A stretch of 64,000 bases of DNA from Bacteroidia bacterium. Lineage in GTDB: Bacteria; Bacteroidota; Bacteroidia; UKL13-3. Every line of letters begins with the position of its first letter. Position 1 is the first letter of the stretch. Positions 18,848-27,798 of the stretch are shown piece after piece. A program made the translations under genes and the position numbers. The notes under the pieces are model-generated. The model saw only the letters and a program-made list of their open reading frames with translations. It was not told where the DNA came from and did no database searches. The DNA lies in contig JAIOYZ010000002.1 of the NCBI GenBank assembly GCA_021740845.1, positions 186,001 to 250,000 of the forward strand, in the 5' to 3' direction.

Positions 18848-19867
18848 GTGCCTGCAAATTTGCAAAAAGATATTCTCATTCTTGCCATAGAATCTTCCTG
18901 TGATGATACAGCGGCTGCTATTATTAAAAATGGAAAAATATTATCTAATAAAGTTTCCACGCAAAGTATTCACCAACTATATGGCGGAGTTGTGCCAGAA
19001 TTGGCAAGCAGAGCTCATCAACAAAATATAGTTCCAGTAGTTGAAATTGCCTTAATGGAAGCTCAAATAGAATTAAATGATTTGGATGCTGTTGCTTTTA
19101 CAAAAGGTCCTGGATTAATTGGTTCATTAATGGTAGGTTGTAGTTTTGCTAAATCAATTTCCCAATCACTAAGTATTCCTCTTATTGGAATAAACCACAT
19201 GCAAGCACATGTTTTGGCGCACTTTATTGATGAGCCAAGACCTGAATTTCCTTTTTTGTGTTTAACAGTAAGTGGTGGCCATACCCAAATTGTTAAATTG
19301 ACCTCCTATTTTGAATCGGAAGTATTGGGTAAAACCATTGACGATGCTGCAGGTGAGGCTTTTGATAAAGCTGCTAAAATTTTAGGACTTCCTTATCCAG
19401 GTGGACCATTAATAGATACTTATGCTAAAAATGGCAATCCATTAGCATTTCCTTTCCCCCAACCACAAATTCCAAATTTAGATTATAGTTTTAGTGGCTT
19501 AAAAACTTCTTTCCTCTACTTTATTCAGAAGCAAATTATTTTGGATCAAAACTTTATAAAAAATAATTTAGAGGATTTATGCGCATCAATCCAATTTGCT
19601 ATTATAAAACACCTTATGAAAAAAGTAATTATTGCCATGAAAGAAACTGGTATTAATCAAATTTCATTAGCTGGTGGTGTTTCTGCGAATAGCTCTTTGA
19701 GAAAGGCAATTGAAGAAGAAGGGATTAATAGAAATTGGAAAACCTTTGTTCCTGCATTTGAATATTGTACAGATAATGCAGCCATGATTGCAATGGCTGC
19801 ACATTATAAATTTATTGAGCGCGATTTTGAAAATATGGATACTGCACCTTATGCCAGAAACTATTAG
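18848..19867 (+). CDS. tsaD: TsaD, tRNA threonylcarbamoyladenosine transferase subunit
   Basis: 339 residues. TsaD transfers the threonylcarbamoyl group to A37 of ANN-decoding tRNAs. Family motifs: ILAIESSCDDTAAA at the N-terminus, the metal-binding H-x-x-x-H in NHMQAHVLAH, LTVSGGHTQI, and GGVSANSSLR near the C-terminus. The GTG start at 18848 puts the ESSCDD motif at the usual distance; a TTG at 18860 is an alternative. Transcribed divergently from tamB across only 33 bp. Confidence 0.95.
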   Translation: MPANLQKDILILAIESSCDDTAAAIIKNGKILSNKVSTQSIHQLYGGVVPELASRAHQQNIVPVVEIALMEAQIELNDLDAVAFTKGPGLIGSLMVGCSFAKSISQSLSIPLIGINHMQAHVLAHFIDEPRPEFPFLCLTVSGGHTQIVKLTSYFESEVLGKTIDDAAGEAFDKAAKILGLPYPGGPLIDTYAKNGNPLAFPFPQPQIPNLDYSFSGLKTSFLYFIQKQIILDQNFIKNNLEDLCASIQFAIIKHLMKKVIIAMKETGINQISLAGGVSANSSLRKAIEEEGINRNWKTFVPAFEYCTDNAAMIAMAAHYKFIERDFENMDTAPYARNY

Positions 19868-19935
19868 CAATTTTATTAAATTAAAAACATCAATTTACCT
19901 AAAATTGTATTAGGTTGAGAAAAAATAATATTCCT

Positions 19936-20433
19936 ATGAAACAGGTTATTTTTATGCGTCACGCTAAGGCGGTGAAGGATTCTTCAAATGGAGATTTTTA
20001 TAGAGATTTAGATGATAGGTCGAAAAAAGACCTTGCATTTATGGCTCATGAATTTAAAAATACAAATTTTAGTATCGATAAAATTATTGCTAGCCCTTCT
20101 CATAGAACAAAAAAAACGGCCCAAATTTTTTGTAAAGAATTAAAATTGAACACCTCAATTGTTGACCTAGATACTTCAATCTACGAGGCTAGTATTTCTG
20201 ATTTGATGCATGTTATAAGAGAACAAGATGATAATCTTCATTCCATATTAATTGTTGGTCACAATCCTTCTATAACAGGTATTATTGGCTTTCTCACGCC
20301 TACGTTTGCAGAACATGTGCCTACCTCTGGCATTGTTGTTGTTGAATTCAACGAAAAAACTTGGAAATTGGTTCAAGCTAAAAATGGAAAAGTAACTTGG
20401 TTTAAAAACCCAAAAGGTCTTAATCTTGTTTGA
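19936..20433 (+). CDS. SixA-type histidine phosphatase
   Basis: 165-residue histidine phosphatase. The catalytic motif is MRHAKA near the N-terminus (RHG variant RHA, as in SixA), and VGHNPSITGI supplies the second catalytic histidine. SixA in E. coli acts on phosphohistidine of phosphorelay and PTS proteins; the target here is unknown. ATG 19936 is preferred to a TTG 21 bp upstream because it gives MKQVIFMRHAKA. The 3' end carries a near-copy of the dispersed motif (TGTTTGAACC). Confidence 0.85.
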   Translation: MKQVIFMRHAKAVKDSSNGDFYRDLDDRSKKDLAFMAHEFKNTNFSIDKIIASPSHRTKKTAQIFCKELKLNTSIVDLDTSIYEASISDLMHVIREQDDNLHSILIVGHNPSITGIIGFLTPTFAEHVPTSGIVVVEFNEKTWKLVQAKNGKVTWFKNPKGLNLV

Positions 20434-20477
20434 ACCAATTTTTTAACTATTTTGGGCGTTCAACTCATATGATTTCG

Positions 20478-22373
20478 ATGAAAAAATTATTATTTATTGT
20501 GGTTTTGTTCTTAGGAATTTTTCAAGCAAATTCTCAAGAACTTCCATTTAGCGGCACAAAAAATAAAAAGGCCGAATACTATTTTGGTGAGGCATTAAAA
20601 ACCTTTCAAACTCAAGATTTTATGAGGGCCCAAACTTGGTTAGATAAAGCCATTGCATTAGATCCTAATTTTATTGATGCATACATGATGTTGGCGGAAA
20701 TAAAAAAAGACAATGAAAAATATGAGGAGGCTATTGCCTTGTATGATAAAATTGTAAATCTTAACCCCAATTTCCCAATGAGTTATTTTGGGCGTAGCAG
20801 GTGTTATTTCACAATTGGCAAATACAACGAAGCTTTTAAAGATGCCGAAACATTTATGAGTTTCCCTGATTACTATCAAAAAAAGGAACAAATAACAAGT
20901 ATTAAAAACAATGCTGATTTTGCTCGAAAAGCTGTATTAACTCCATTTCCGTTTGCACCTGTTAACCTTGGTAATATGGTTAATTCCCCAGAACATGAGT
21001 ACTTCCCAGGAATAACAGCAGATGAACAATATTTAATTTTCACCCGACTAGTAAATGGCAGAGATGAAGAGTTTTATAGAAGTGCAAAAATTGATGGTAA
21101 ATATCAGTTTGCCGAAAACATGGGTTATCCTATAAACACAGAAAGAAACGAAGGAACTGTTTCACTTTCTGCAGATGGTCAATACATTTTTTATACTGCT
21201 TGTAATCGCCCTGGTGCAATGGGTAGTTGCGATTTATACTTAAGCAAATTAGATGGAAATGCTTGGTCTGAACCTATTAATCTTGGGGCTCCCGTAAATA
21301 CCGCCGCTTGGGAAAGTCAGCCTTGTTTAAGCTTTGATGGCAGAGTATTGTATTTTAGTAGTAATAGGCCAGGTGGTTTTGGTCAAAGTGATATTTGGTA
21401 TACTACTTTTAAAAATGGAAGGTGGACACCACCTATTAATGCTGGTCCAGAAATAAATACTTCAGGAGATGAGCAATCACCACATATTGCTAAAGACGAT
21501 CAAACTTTATATTTTAATAGCGATGGTCACCCTGGAATGGGCGGTGTTGACTTGTTTTTTACAAGAAGAGGAACAGATGGAAGGTGGCAAAAACCTATTA
21601 ATTTAGGATACCCAATTAATAGTGAAAAAGATGAAACATGTATTGTAATTGCATCAAATGGAAAAGATGCCTTTATAGCTAAAGAAGGTGTTGACTCTAG
21701 AGGTGGTTTGGATATTTACCAATTTGAATTGTATGAAGCAGCAAGACCTAAACAAACCGGTTATGCTAAAGGCGTTGTTTTTGATGCAAATACAAAAAAG
21801 AAATTAGCTGCAAAGGTTGAACTTATCGACTTATCAAATGGAAGAGTTGTAATTGAATCTTTTTCTAATAAAGTTAGTGGCGAATTTTTAGTGTGTTTAC
21901 AAGGAAATAAAAACTATGCTTTAAATGTAAGTGCCTCTGGTTATCTTTTTTATTCCGAAAATTTTTCTTTAGAAAATCAAAGTGCCACCGAACCACTCAT
22001 CCTTTCAGTACCCTTACAACCAATTACTCCAGGAGCAAAAATTGTTTTGAAGAATATCTTTTTCGATTCAGATAAGTTTGAATTAAAGGAAGAGTCCAAA
22101 GTTGAATTAAATAAATTAATTCAATTCTTAGGGGCTAATCCAAGTGTTAAAATTGAAATTGGTGGTCACACAGATAATACTGGCGATTTATCTAAAAACT
22201 ATGTTCTTTCTGCCAATCGTGCTAAAGCTGTAAAAGAATATTTAATTGGTGCAGGGGTTCCTGCAAACCGATTAACCTCTAAAGGTTATGCCGATACTCA
22301 ACCCATAGCCGATAACAAAACAATAGAGGGTAGAGGATTAAATAGAAGAACAGAAATTACGATCATGCCCTAA
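20478..22373 (+). CDS. PorE-like OmpA-family protein (TPR, PD40 propeller, CRD, OmpA)
   Basis: 631 residues with a signal peptide ending near ANSQ. Domain order: TPR repeats at about 25-150 (YFGEALKTFQTQDFMRAQTWLDKAI), WD40/PD40 propeller blades at about 170-430 (SADGQYIFYTACNRPG, SFDGRVLYFSSNRPGGFG), a carboxypeptidase-regulatory-like fold at about 440-520, and a C-terminal OmpA peptidoglycan-binding domain (FFDSDKFELKEES, IGGHTDNTGD, NRRTEI). This is the architecture of PorE, a type IX secretion component of Porphyromonas. Unlike PorE, no lipobox cysteine is visible. Bacteroidota carry several such paralogs, so true PorE identity is unproven. ATG 20478 is chosen over 20469 for the MKKLLF signal start. 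Confidence 0.82.
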   Translation: MKKLLFIVVLFLGIFQANSQELPFSGTKNKKAEYYFGEALKTFQTQDFMRAQTWLDKAIALDPNFIDAYMMLAEIKKDNEKYEEAIALYDKIVNLNPNFPMSYFGRSRCYFTIGKYNEAFKDAETFMSFPDYYQKKEQITSIKNNADFARKAVLTPFPFAPVNLGNMVNSPEHEYFPGITADEQYLIFTRLVNGRDEEFYRSAKIDGKYQFAENMGYPINTERNEGTVSLSADGQYIFYTACNRPGAMGSCDLYLSKLDGNAWSEPINLGAPVNTAAWESQPCLSFDGRVLYFSSNRPGGFGQSDIWYTTFKNGRWTPPINAGPEINTSGDEQSPHIAKDDQTLYFNSDGHPGMGGVDLFFTRRGTDGRWQKPINLGYPINSEKDETCIVIASNGKDAFIAKEGVDSRGGLDIYQFELYEAARPKQTGYAKGVVFDANTKKKLAAKVELIDLSNGRVVIESFSNKVSGEFLVCLQGNKNYALNVSASGYLFYSENFSLENQSATEPLILSVPLQPITPGAKIVLKNIFFDSDKFELKEESKVELNKLIQFLGANPSVKIEIGGHTDNTGDLSKNYVLSANRAKAVKEYLIGAGVPANRLTSKGYADTQPIADNKTIEGRGLNRRTEITIMP

Positions 22374-22503
22374 TTATAATTTTAAAACAGGAAAATCTTA
22401 ATCGACTAATAATCTACATCATTACGATTGAGGCATTGTCGCATTCTAAATTTACCTTGATTCGCTCTAAAAAATAGTGCATATTGCATGCTTATTCTAA
22501 AGT

Positions 22504-23451
22504 ATGGAAGCACTAGTTTCAACCAACCTATTCTTCAATAAACAAAAGAATTTTTATAGAGGCAAAGTTAGGGACGTTTATAATATTCAAAATCGCTACT
22601 TGGCCATGGTTGCCTGCGATAGGATCTCTGCATTTGATGTAGTAATGCCAAAACCTATTCCATTTAAAGGTCAGGTATTAAACCAGATTGCTGCTCATTT
22701 TCTAACCTTAACAAAAGACATAGTTCCAAATTGGCTAATTTCTAGTCCCGACCCAAATGTAACTATCGGACATTATTGCGAACCATTTGATGTTGAAATG
22801 GTGATTAGAGGATATTTGGCTGGTCATGCTTGGAGAGAATATAAAAGCGGTAAAAGAGAAATTTGTGGCGTTCCAATGCCAGATGGTTTAAAGGAAAACG
22901 ACAAATTACCTGAGCCCATAATTACCCCAACTATCAAAGCAAAAAAAGGCCATGATGAGGATATTTCAAGAGAAGGTATTCTTAAAATGGGCTTGGTTTC
23001 TGAAGAAGATTATATTGTTTTAGAAAATTATACTAAGCAACTTTTTGCATTTGGTTCGGAGTATGCCCAAAAACAAGGTCTAATTTTGGTGGATACCAAA
23101 TATGAATTTGGAAAGAAAGATGGTGTTATTATGTTAATGGATGAAATTCACACCCCTGATTCTAGCAGGTATTTCTATGCCGACACTTATGCCGAAATTC
23201 AGGAAAAGGATCAACAACAAAGACAATTATCCAAAGAATTTGTTCGTCAATGGTTAATCGAAAATGGTTTCCAAGGATTAGAAGGGCAGCACATCCCAGT
23301 ATTTACTGAAGAATTCGTAAATATGGTTACCCTTAGATACATCGAACTTTTTGAAAGTATAACTGGTCAGAAATTTGTTAGTCAAGATTATTCTGATATT
23401 ACAAATAGAGTTGAAAAGAGTATTATCGAGGCCCTAAAAGAATTAGAATAA
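22504..23451 (+). CDS. purC: PurC, SAICAR synthase
   Basis: 315 residues. It condenses CAIR with aspartate in purine synthesis. The N-terminal [11 protein letters not shown] nucleotide motif, [11 protein letters not shown], and the central [16 protein letters not shown] are characteristic. The length is that of the longer yeast-like form common in Bacteroidota. The next gene begins at the base after the stop codon, so translation may be coupled. Confidence 0.95.
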   Translation: MEALVSTNLFFNKQKNFYRGKVRDVYNIQNRYLAMVACDRISAFDVVMPKPIPFKGQVLNQIAAHFLTLTKDIVPNWLISSPDPNVTIGHYCEPFDVEMVIRGYLAGHAWREYKSGKREICGVPMPDGLKENDKLPEPIITPTIKAKKGHDEDISREGILKMGLVSEEDYIVLENYTKQLFAFGSEYAQKQGLILVDTKYEFGKKDGVIMLMDEIHTPDSSRYFYADTYAEIQEKDQQQRQLSKEFVRQWLIENGFQGLEGQHIPVFTEEFVNMVTLRYIELFESITGQKFVSQDYSDITNRVEKSIIEALKELE

Positions 23452-24294
23452 ATGTTGGCCTTTTGGTTTTCCTTGGCGGTTAACTTATCGTATTTTCTTG
23501 CTGATGTTTTCATAAAATTAGGTAGTATTTCTCAAAGTGCTGGCCAATTAATTTATAAAAGGTCGTTACTTACTGTTCTATTTGTAAGTATTTGGTTATT
23601 GGTATCAGGAGATTTACTGCTTTTCCCTAATTTGTCTAGCATTTTATGGCTTGTCTTCTGCTCTATCCAAATTTCATTAGGACTATATTTTTACATAAAA
23701 GCACTACAACACCTTCATTTTGTTAATGTAGCAGTCATTGGTATTTGCGGCGCATTTATTCATTACCTCCTTGGCATTTTAATTTTTAATGAAACTAGCA
23801 GTCCTTGGTTTATTCTAGCTGCAACACTTTCAATTATTGGCATCGTTATTCAATGGAAAAAAACTCCAAATAAAAAAGGTTTGTATGAAGCTATAATTTC
23901 AGCAATATTATGGGGATTTGGATATGCATTATTATCAATTCCATTGGCTACAACTAGTGCTGTTTGGGGCACATGGATACTTGAAGTTGGAACATTATTA
24001 CTTTCAACTTTTTACCTAATTATTAATGACCCAAAATTCTCAATGCTTAAACCTAAATTACTTAGTTTGCCCATAATTTCAATTGCAAGCTTTACAATTT
24101 TAGGGTCGGTATTATTAAATATCTGCTACCAAAAATTCTCACTAAATATTATGGGATATATGCAATTAGCTTTTTTCCCTTTTTCCTTAATGGCAGGTTT
24201 TTTAATATTTAAAGAAAAATTAAATCCTTGGGAATGGATTGGAAACATTTTGGTTATGCTTGGTTTGATAATTTATTTTATAACCTGCACCTAA
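23452..24294 (+). CDS. EamA/DMT-family membrane transporter
   Basis: 280 residues with about ten transmembrane helices in two halves, the EamA duplication, and a glutamate-rich cytoplasmic end (FKEKLNPWEWIGN before the last helix) typical of the drug/metabolite transporter superfamily. Its ATG directly follows the purC stop. The substrate is unknown; linkage to purC suggests nothing firm. Confidence 0.8.
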   Translation: MLAFWFSLAVNLSYFLADVFIKLGSISQSAGQLIYKRSLLTVLFVSIWLLVSGDLLLFPNLSSILWLVFCSIQISLGLYFYIKALQHLHFVNVAVIGICGAFIHYLLGILIFNETSSPWFILAATLSIIGIVIQWKKTPNKKGLYEAIISAILWGFGYALLSIPLATTSAVWGTWILEVGTLLLSTFYLIINDPKFSMLKPKLLSLPIISIASFTILGSVLLNICYQKFSLNIMGYMQLAFFPFSLMAGFLIFKEKLNPWEWIGNILVMLGLIIYFITCT

Positions 24295-24299
24295 CTAAT

Positions 24300-24968
24300 C
24301 TAAATAGGTTCTTCGGCCAAATCAAAGATCATTTCATTTTCAATTATTTCATAACCTACTCTATTTAATTTAGCTAAATTATTCATTGCTTTGGCAACCG
24401 TTGAACCTTGAATAGCTTTGTATTTTTTTAATGGACCAATAAATAGTGGGTTTAGGCCTCGCATTAACATCTGACTAAACATTTCTAATGGGCGTAGTTC
24501 GATTCTATTACCCAATAATAAACTTGGACGAAATATTTTAAATCCTTCAAATTTTAATTCACTTATTGCAAGTTCAACTTCACCTTTTAACTTAGAATAA
24601 AAAATTCGTGAATTCTTATCTGCACCCATTGAACTTACTAAAAAATAGTTTTTAGCTCCGTTTTTCAAAGCTAGCTTTCCAAATTCTATTGGATAATCGT
24701 AATCGATCTTTCTATATTCTTCTTGGTTTGGAGTTTTGTTTTTTGTTGAACCTAAACAACAAAAAACGTCATCAATAATTTGGGTAGTAAAGTGCATTTC
24801 CAAATCATCAAAATCGCAAATAATTTGATTTAATTTTGAATGCTTTATTACCAAATCTCTTCTAGTAAAAACCAATACAGAATCATAATTATCATTTTTA
24901 AGTAATTCAAAAACCAAATTTCTACCAATAAGTCCTGTTGCACCAATTACCAATGCTGTTTTTTTCAT
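24300..24968 (-). CDS. NAD(P)-binding atypical SDR protein, HTATIP2-like
   Basis: 222 residues. Rossmann motif GATGLIG at 9-15, then CDFDDLEMH and VFCCLG. The extended-SDR catalytic pieces are visible: S112/S113 in FLVSSMGAD and Y124-x-x-x-K128. It resembles the HTATIP2/CC3-type oxidoreductases of unknown substrate. It is followed upstream on the same strand, after a 9-bp gap, by a diverged paralog, so the pair look like a tandem duplication in one transcript. Confidence 0.8.
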   Translation of the reverse strand: MKKTALVIGATGLIGRNLVFELLKNDNYDSVLVFTRRDLVIKHSKLNQIICDFDDLEMHFTTQIIDDVFCCLGSTKNKTPNQEEYRKIDYDYPIEFGKLALKNGAKNYFLVSSMGADKNSRIFYSKLKGEVELAISELKFEGFKIFRPSLLLGNRIELRPLEMFSQMLMRGLNPLFIGPLKKYKAIQGSTVAKAMNNLAKLNRVGYEIIENEMIFDLAEEPI

Positions 24969-24977
24969 CCAAGCAAT

Positions 24978-25625
24978 TTAGTAATCTTCAGGTAGAAACT
25001 CTTTTTTATTATCCGAGTTTGATAATGCTGTGGAGATGATTTTTTGGGATAAAATATTAGAAGGTGTTGCTTTTACTTTATTTAATATCCCCATGCCCAA
25101 TAAATTAATTAGACTTCCTACACCTTTCTTGGTTGCAAATAAGGTACTTTCCATATTTACAGGCCCACGAATTTTATTTACTCTAAAAACAACAAAATTC
25201 TCAAATCCTAATCTACCTATTTCTAATTCTAATCTGGCTCTGGTTGAAATAATAAAATTATTAGAATTAATATCCAATTTACTTGGATTCAAAAGATAAA
25301 AATTCTTAATACCTGCTTCCTTGGCTACCTGAGCCACACTTAATGGATACTCGTAATCAAATTTTGAGGCTTCATCCAAGTTTCTGGTATCAATATATTC
25401 TGTTCCCAATAAACAAAACACATCATCAACCTCATGAAAATGTGTTAAATTATCTTGCATGTTTGCAAAATCAACCATTACTCGTTTTAGATGTATATTC
25501 TTTAAACGTCTGTTTTCTCGCCTTGTAAGAACTACAATCTGTTTGTAATGGCGATTATTTAATAAGCCTTGTAATAAAGCCTTTCCGCAATCACCTGATA
25601 TACCTACAATTAACGCTGTTCGCAT
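24978..25625 (-). CDS. Diverged NAD(P)-binding paralog, probably catalytically inactive
   Basis: 215 residues, clearly related to its downstream neighbour (same blocks: RTALIVGISGDCG, VDFANM, DDVFCLLGTEY, FDYEYP). The Rossmann glycines are kept, but the catalytic positions are not: the serine pair is N113/P114, the tyrosine aligns with I125 and the lysine with R129. It may bind the nucleotide as a structural or regulatory partner of the intact paralog. ATG 25625 is used; the longer upstream frame is not conserved. Confidence 0.72.
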   Translation of the reverse strand: MRTALIVGISGDCGKALLQGLLNNRHYKQIVVLTRRENRRLKNIHLKRVMVDFANMQDNLTHFHEVDDVFCLLGTEYIDTRNLDEASKFDYEYPLSVAQVAKEAGIKNFYLLNPSKLDINSNNFIISTRARLELEIGRLGFENFVVFRVNKIRGPVNMESTLFATKKGVGSLINLLGMGILNKVKATPSNILSQKIISTALSNSDNKKEFLPEDY

Positions 25626-25842
25626 GACACGAATAAAAACATTTAATCGTCCCAATGCAAATGAATTTACCATTAGAAACCGCCATTTTCCACTTAAACT
25701 AGTATTACGCCAGACAAAATAAAATATACAACCATTAAAATTTTAAAATAAATGCAAGAAATATCATTCAACTTTCTAATTGAAAATATTTTTCAAGCAT
25801 TTCCATAATTTAATTGGATATTTTCGCACCAAAATAAATAAT

Positions 25843-26637
25843 ATGATTAGCAACCATGAAATTGATTACCGAATTTTCGGTAGCGAAATGCAATGTGTAG
25901 AAATAGAATTAGATCCTCAAGAAACCGTAATGGCTGAACCAGGAAGTTTCATGATGATGAATGATGGAATTCAGATGAATACCATTTTTGGCGATGGCAG
26001 TCAAAATCAAGGAGGAATTTTAGGCAAGTTGATGTCGGCAGGTAAACGCTTGCTTACTGGCGAAAGCTTATTTATGACTGCCTATACAAACAATGGAAAC
26101 GGAAAAAGAACGGTAACTTTTGCTGCTCCTTACCCAGGCAAAATTATCCCAGTTGATTTAAGTCGACACGCTGGAAGATTAACTTGCCAGAAAGATGCAT
26201 TCCTATGTGCTGCAAAAGGTGTTAGTATTGGCATCGAATTTCAAAAGAAATTGGGAACTGGCTTATTTGGTGGTGAAGGTTTTATCATGGAAAAATTAGA
26301 AGGCGACGGAATGGCTTTTCTCCATGCTGGTGGGCATGTTGAAGAACGTCAACTACAAGCTGGAGAAATGTTAAAAGTAGACACTGGTTGTATTGTGGCA
26401 TTTACCAAAGATGTAAATTACGATATCCAATTTGTTGGTGGCATTAAAAACACCTTATTTGGTGGAGAAGGGGTTTTCTTTGCTACCTTGCAAGGCCCTG
26501 GAAAAGTTTGGATACAATCTTTACCTATTTCAAGATTGGCTAGTAGGATTTTGGCTTATGGTGGTCCTGGTGGCAGAAGAGAAGAAGGCGGTATCCTTGG
26601 TGGTCTTGGAAATATTTTAGATGGCGATGGCTATTAA
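25843..26637 (+). CDS. AIM24/TIGR00266 family protein
   Basis: 264 residues of the TIGR00266 (AIM24) fold, a beta-rich tryptophan RNA-binding attenuator-like barrel. Landmarks are VEIELDPQETVMAEPGSFMMM, GESLFMTAYTN and FGGEGFIMEKLEGDGMAFLHAGG, and a glycine-rich tail. The function in bacteria is unknown. ATG 25843 is selected; upstream codons add a hydrophobic-aromatic stretch without family similarity. Single gene. Confidence 0.82.
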   Translation: MISNHEIDYRIFGSEMQCVEIELDPQETVMAEPGSFMMMNDGIQMNTIFGDGSQNQGGILGKLMSAGKRLLTGESLFMTAYTNNGNGKRTVTFAAPYPGKIIPVDLSRHAGRLTCQKDAFLCAAKGVSIGIEFQKKLGTGLFGGEGFIMEKLEGDGMAFLHAGGHVEERQLQAGEMLKVDTGCIVAFTKDVNYDIQFVGGIKNTLFGGEGVFFATLQGPGKVWIQSLPISRLASRILAYGGPGGRREEGGILGGLGNILDGDGY

Positions 26638-26669
26638 TTCTAAAGTAAAAGGGTTTATTATTTAATTTT

Positions 26670-26696
26670 TTTGAACCATTTTTATTGGTTCAAACC
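26670..26696. repeat. Inverted pair of the dispersed motif forming a hairpin
   Basis: TTTGAACCA (26670-26678) and TGGTTCAAA (26686-26694) are exact complements separated by TTTTTAT, and the right arm is part of an exact GGTTCAAACC (26687-26696) followed by GAAA. A run of T precedes the left arm. It lies between the AIM24-like and ACMSD genes and could act as a terminator, as paired uptake sequences do in Neisseria. Confidence 0.65.
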
Positions 26697-26738
26697 GAAA
26701 CACAACCCAAATGGTAACGCATTTGGTTTATTAGGAAA

Positions 26739-27752
26739 ATGAGTAAATATAAAAAAATCGACGTTCATGCCCATATTCTGCCAGAAAATATGGCCAATCT
26801 AAAAGATAAATATGGTTATGGAGAAGATTTTATCTACTTAGACCATTTCCAGCCAGGAAGGGCTAATATGATGAAGGCCGATGGAACTTTTTTTAGAACC
26901 ATTGATGAACTTTGTTGGAACCCAGAAGCTATTATTGAGCACATGGACAAACACGATGTTGAGCTTATGGCTTTGTCTATTGTTCCTGTATTATTTTACT
27001 ATTGGGCAAAACCAGAACACACTCATGAATGGGCTCAATATTACAATAATCATGTGGCCAAAATTCAAGAAACCTACCCTACTCGTTTTGTTGGTTTGGG
27101 TACCTTACCCATGCAAGATATCGACCTTGCCTGTGAAGAATTGTCGCGTTGTAAACACGAATTAAATTTACCAGGCGTAGAAATAGCAACACATATTGAA
27201 GGTAAAAACTTAGACGACCCTTATTATTACCCATTCTACGAAACTGCCGAAAAATTAGGAATGGCAATTTTTGTTCACCCTTGGGACATGATGGGGCAAG
27301 ATAGAATGCCAAACTATTTTCTTCCTTGGCTAGTTGGTATGCCTGCCGAAACTTCTTTGGCAATTTGCAGTATGATGTTTGGTGGCATTTTTGATAAATT
27401 CCCGAAACTACGCGTTCTATTTGCACATGGCGGTGGTTGCTTCCCTCAAACCATTGGAAGAATTTCTCATGCCTACCATGCCAGACCAGATCTTTGCAAC
27501 GTACATAAAATTGATGATCCTAGAACCTTTACAGACAAATTTTATATAGACTCATTGGTTCACGACGATGAAACATTTCAGTTCTTATTGAAAATGTTTG
27601 GTCCAGATAAAATTGCTATGGGTTCTGATTTCCCTTTCCCATTGGGTGATTTAGAGCATGGGAAGTTTATTGAGCTTATGAAAAGTTTAGACGAAGAAAC
27701 AAAAGTTAAACTACTTAGAAATACCGCTAAAGAATGGTTAGGTATTAAATAA
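26739..27752 (+). CDS. Aminocarboxymuconate-semialdehyde decarboxylase-like amidohydrolase (ACMSD)
   Basis: 337-residue amidohydrolase-superfamily decarboxylase. Zinc ligands: IDVHAHILP at the N-terminus, the histidine of IFVHPWDMMG, the histidine of LFAHGGG and the aspartate of MGSDFPFPLG. The whole sequence follows ACMSD, which decarboxylates 2-amino-3-carboxymuconate semialdehyde in kynurenine degradation. The step before it, 3-hydroxyanthranilate dioxygenase, is encoded 11 kb away on the same strand. A related decarboxylase substrate is possible but less likely. Confidence 0.87.
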   Translation: MSKYKKIDVHAHILPENMANLKDKYGYGEDFIYLDHFQPGRANMMKADGTFFRTIDELCWNPEAIIEHMDKHDVELMALSIVPVLFYYWAKPEHTHEWAQYYNNHVAKIQETYPTRFVGLGTLPMQDIDLACEELSRCKHELNLPGVEIATHIEGKNLDDPYYYPFYETAEKLGMAIFVHPWDMMGQDRMPNYFLPWLVGMPAETSLAICSMMFGGIFDKFPKLRVLFAHGGGCFPQTIGRISHAYHARPDLCNVHKIDDPRTFTDKFYIDSLVHDDETFQFLLKMFGPDKIAMGSDFPFPLGDLEHGKFIELMKSLDEETKVKLLRNTAKEWLGIK

Positions 27753-27770
27753 TCCTAATCATTAAATTTC

Positions 27771-27780
27771 GGTTTGAACC
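27771..27780. repeat. GGTTTGAACC motif, intergenic copy
   Basis: Exact decamer with the full flanks TTTC and AAAA, 18 bp before the helicase start codon and 18 bp after the ACMSD stop. Confidence 0.7.
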
Positions 27781-27798
27781 AAAAATATTAAAAATATC

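Noticed and set aside
22374-22503. Possible small RNA or riboswitch before purC.
   Set aside because: The 130-bp gap has no strong stem or conserved purine-riboswitch core that I could see, so nothing is claimed.
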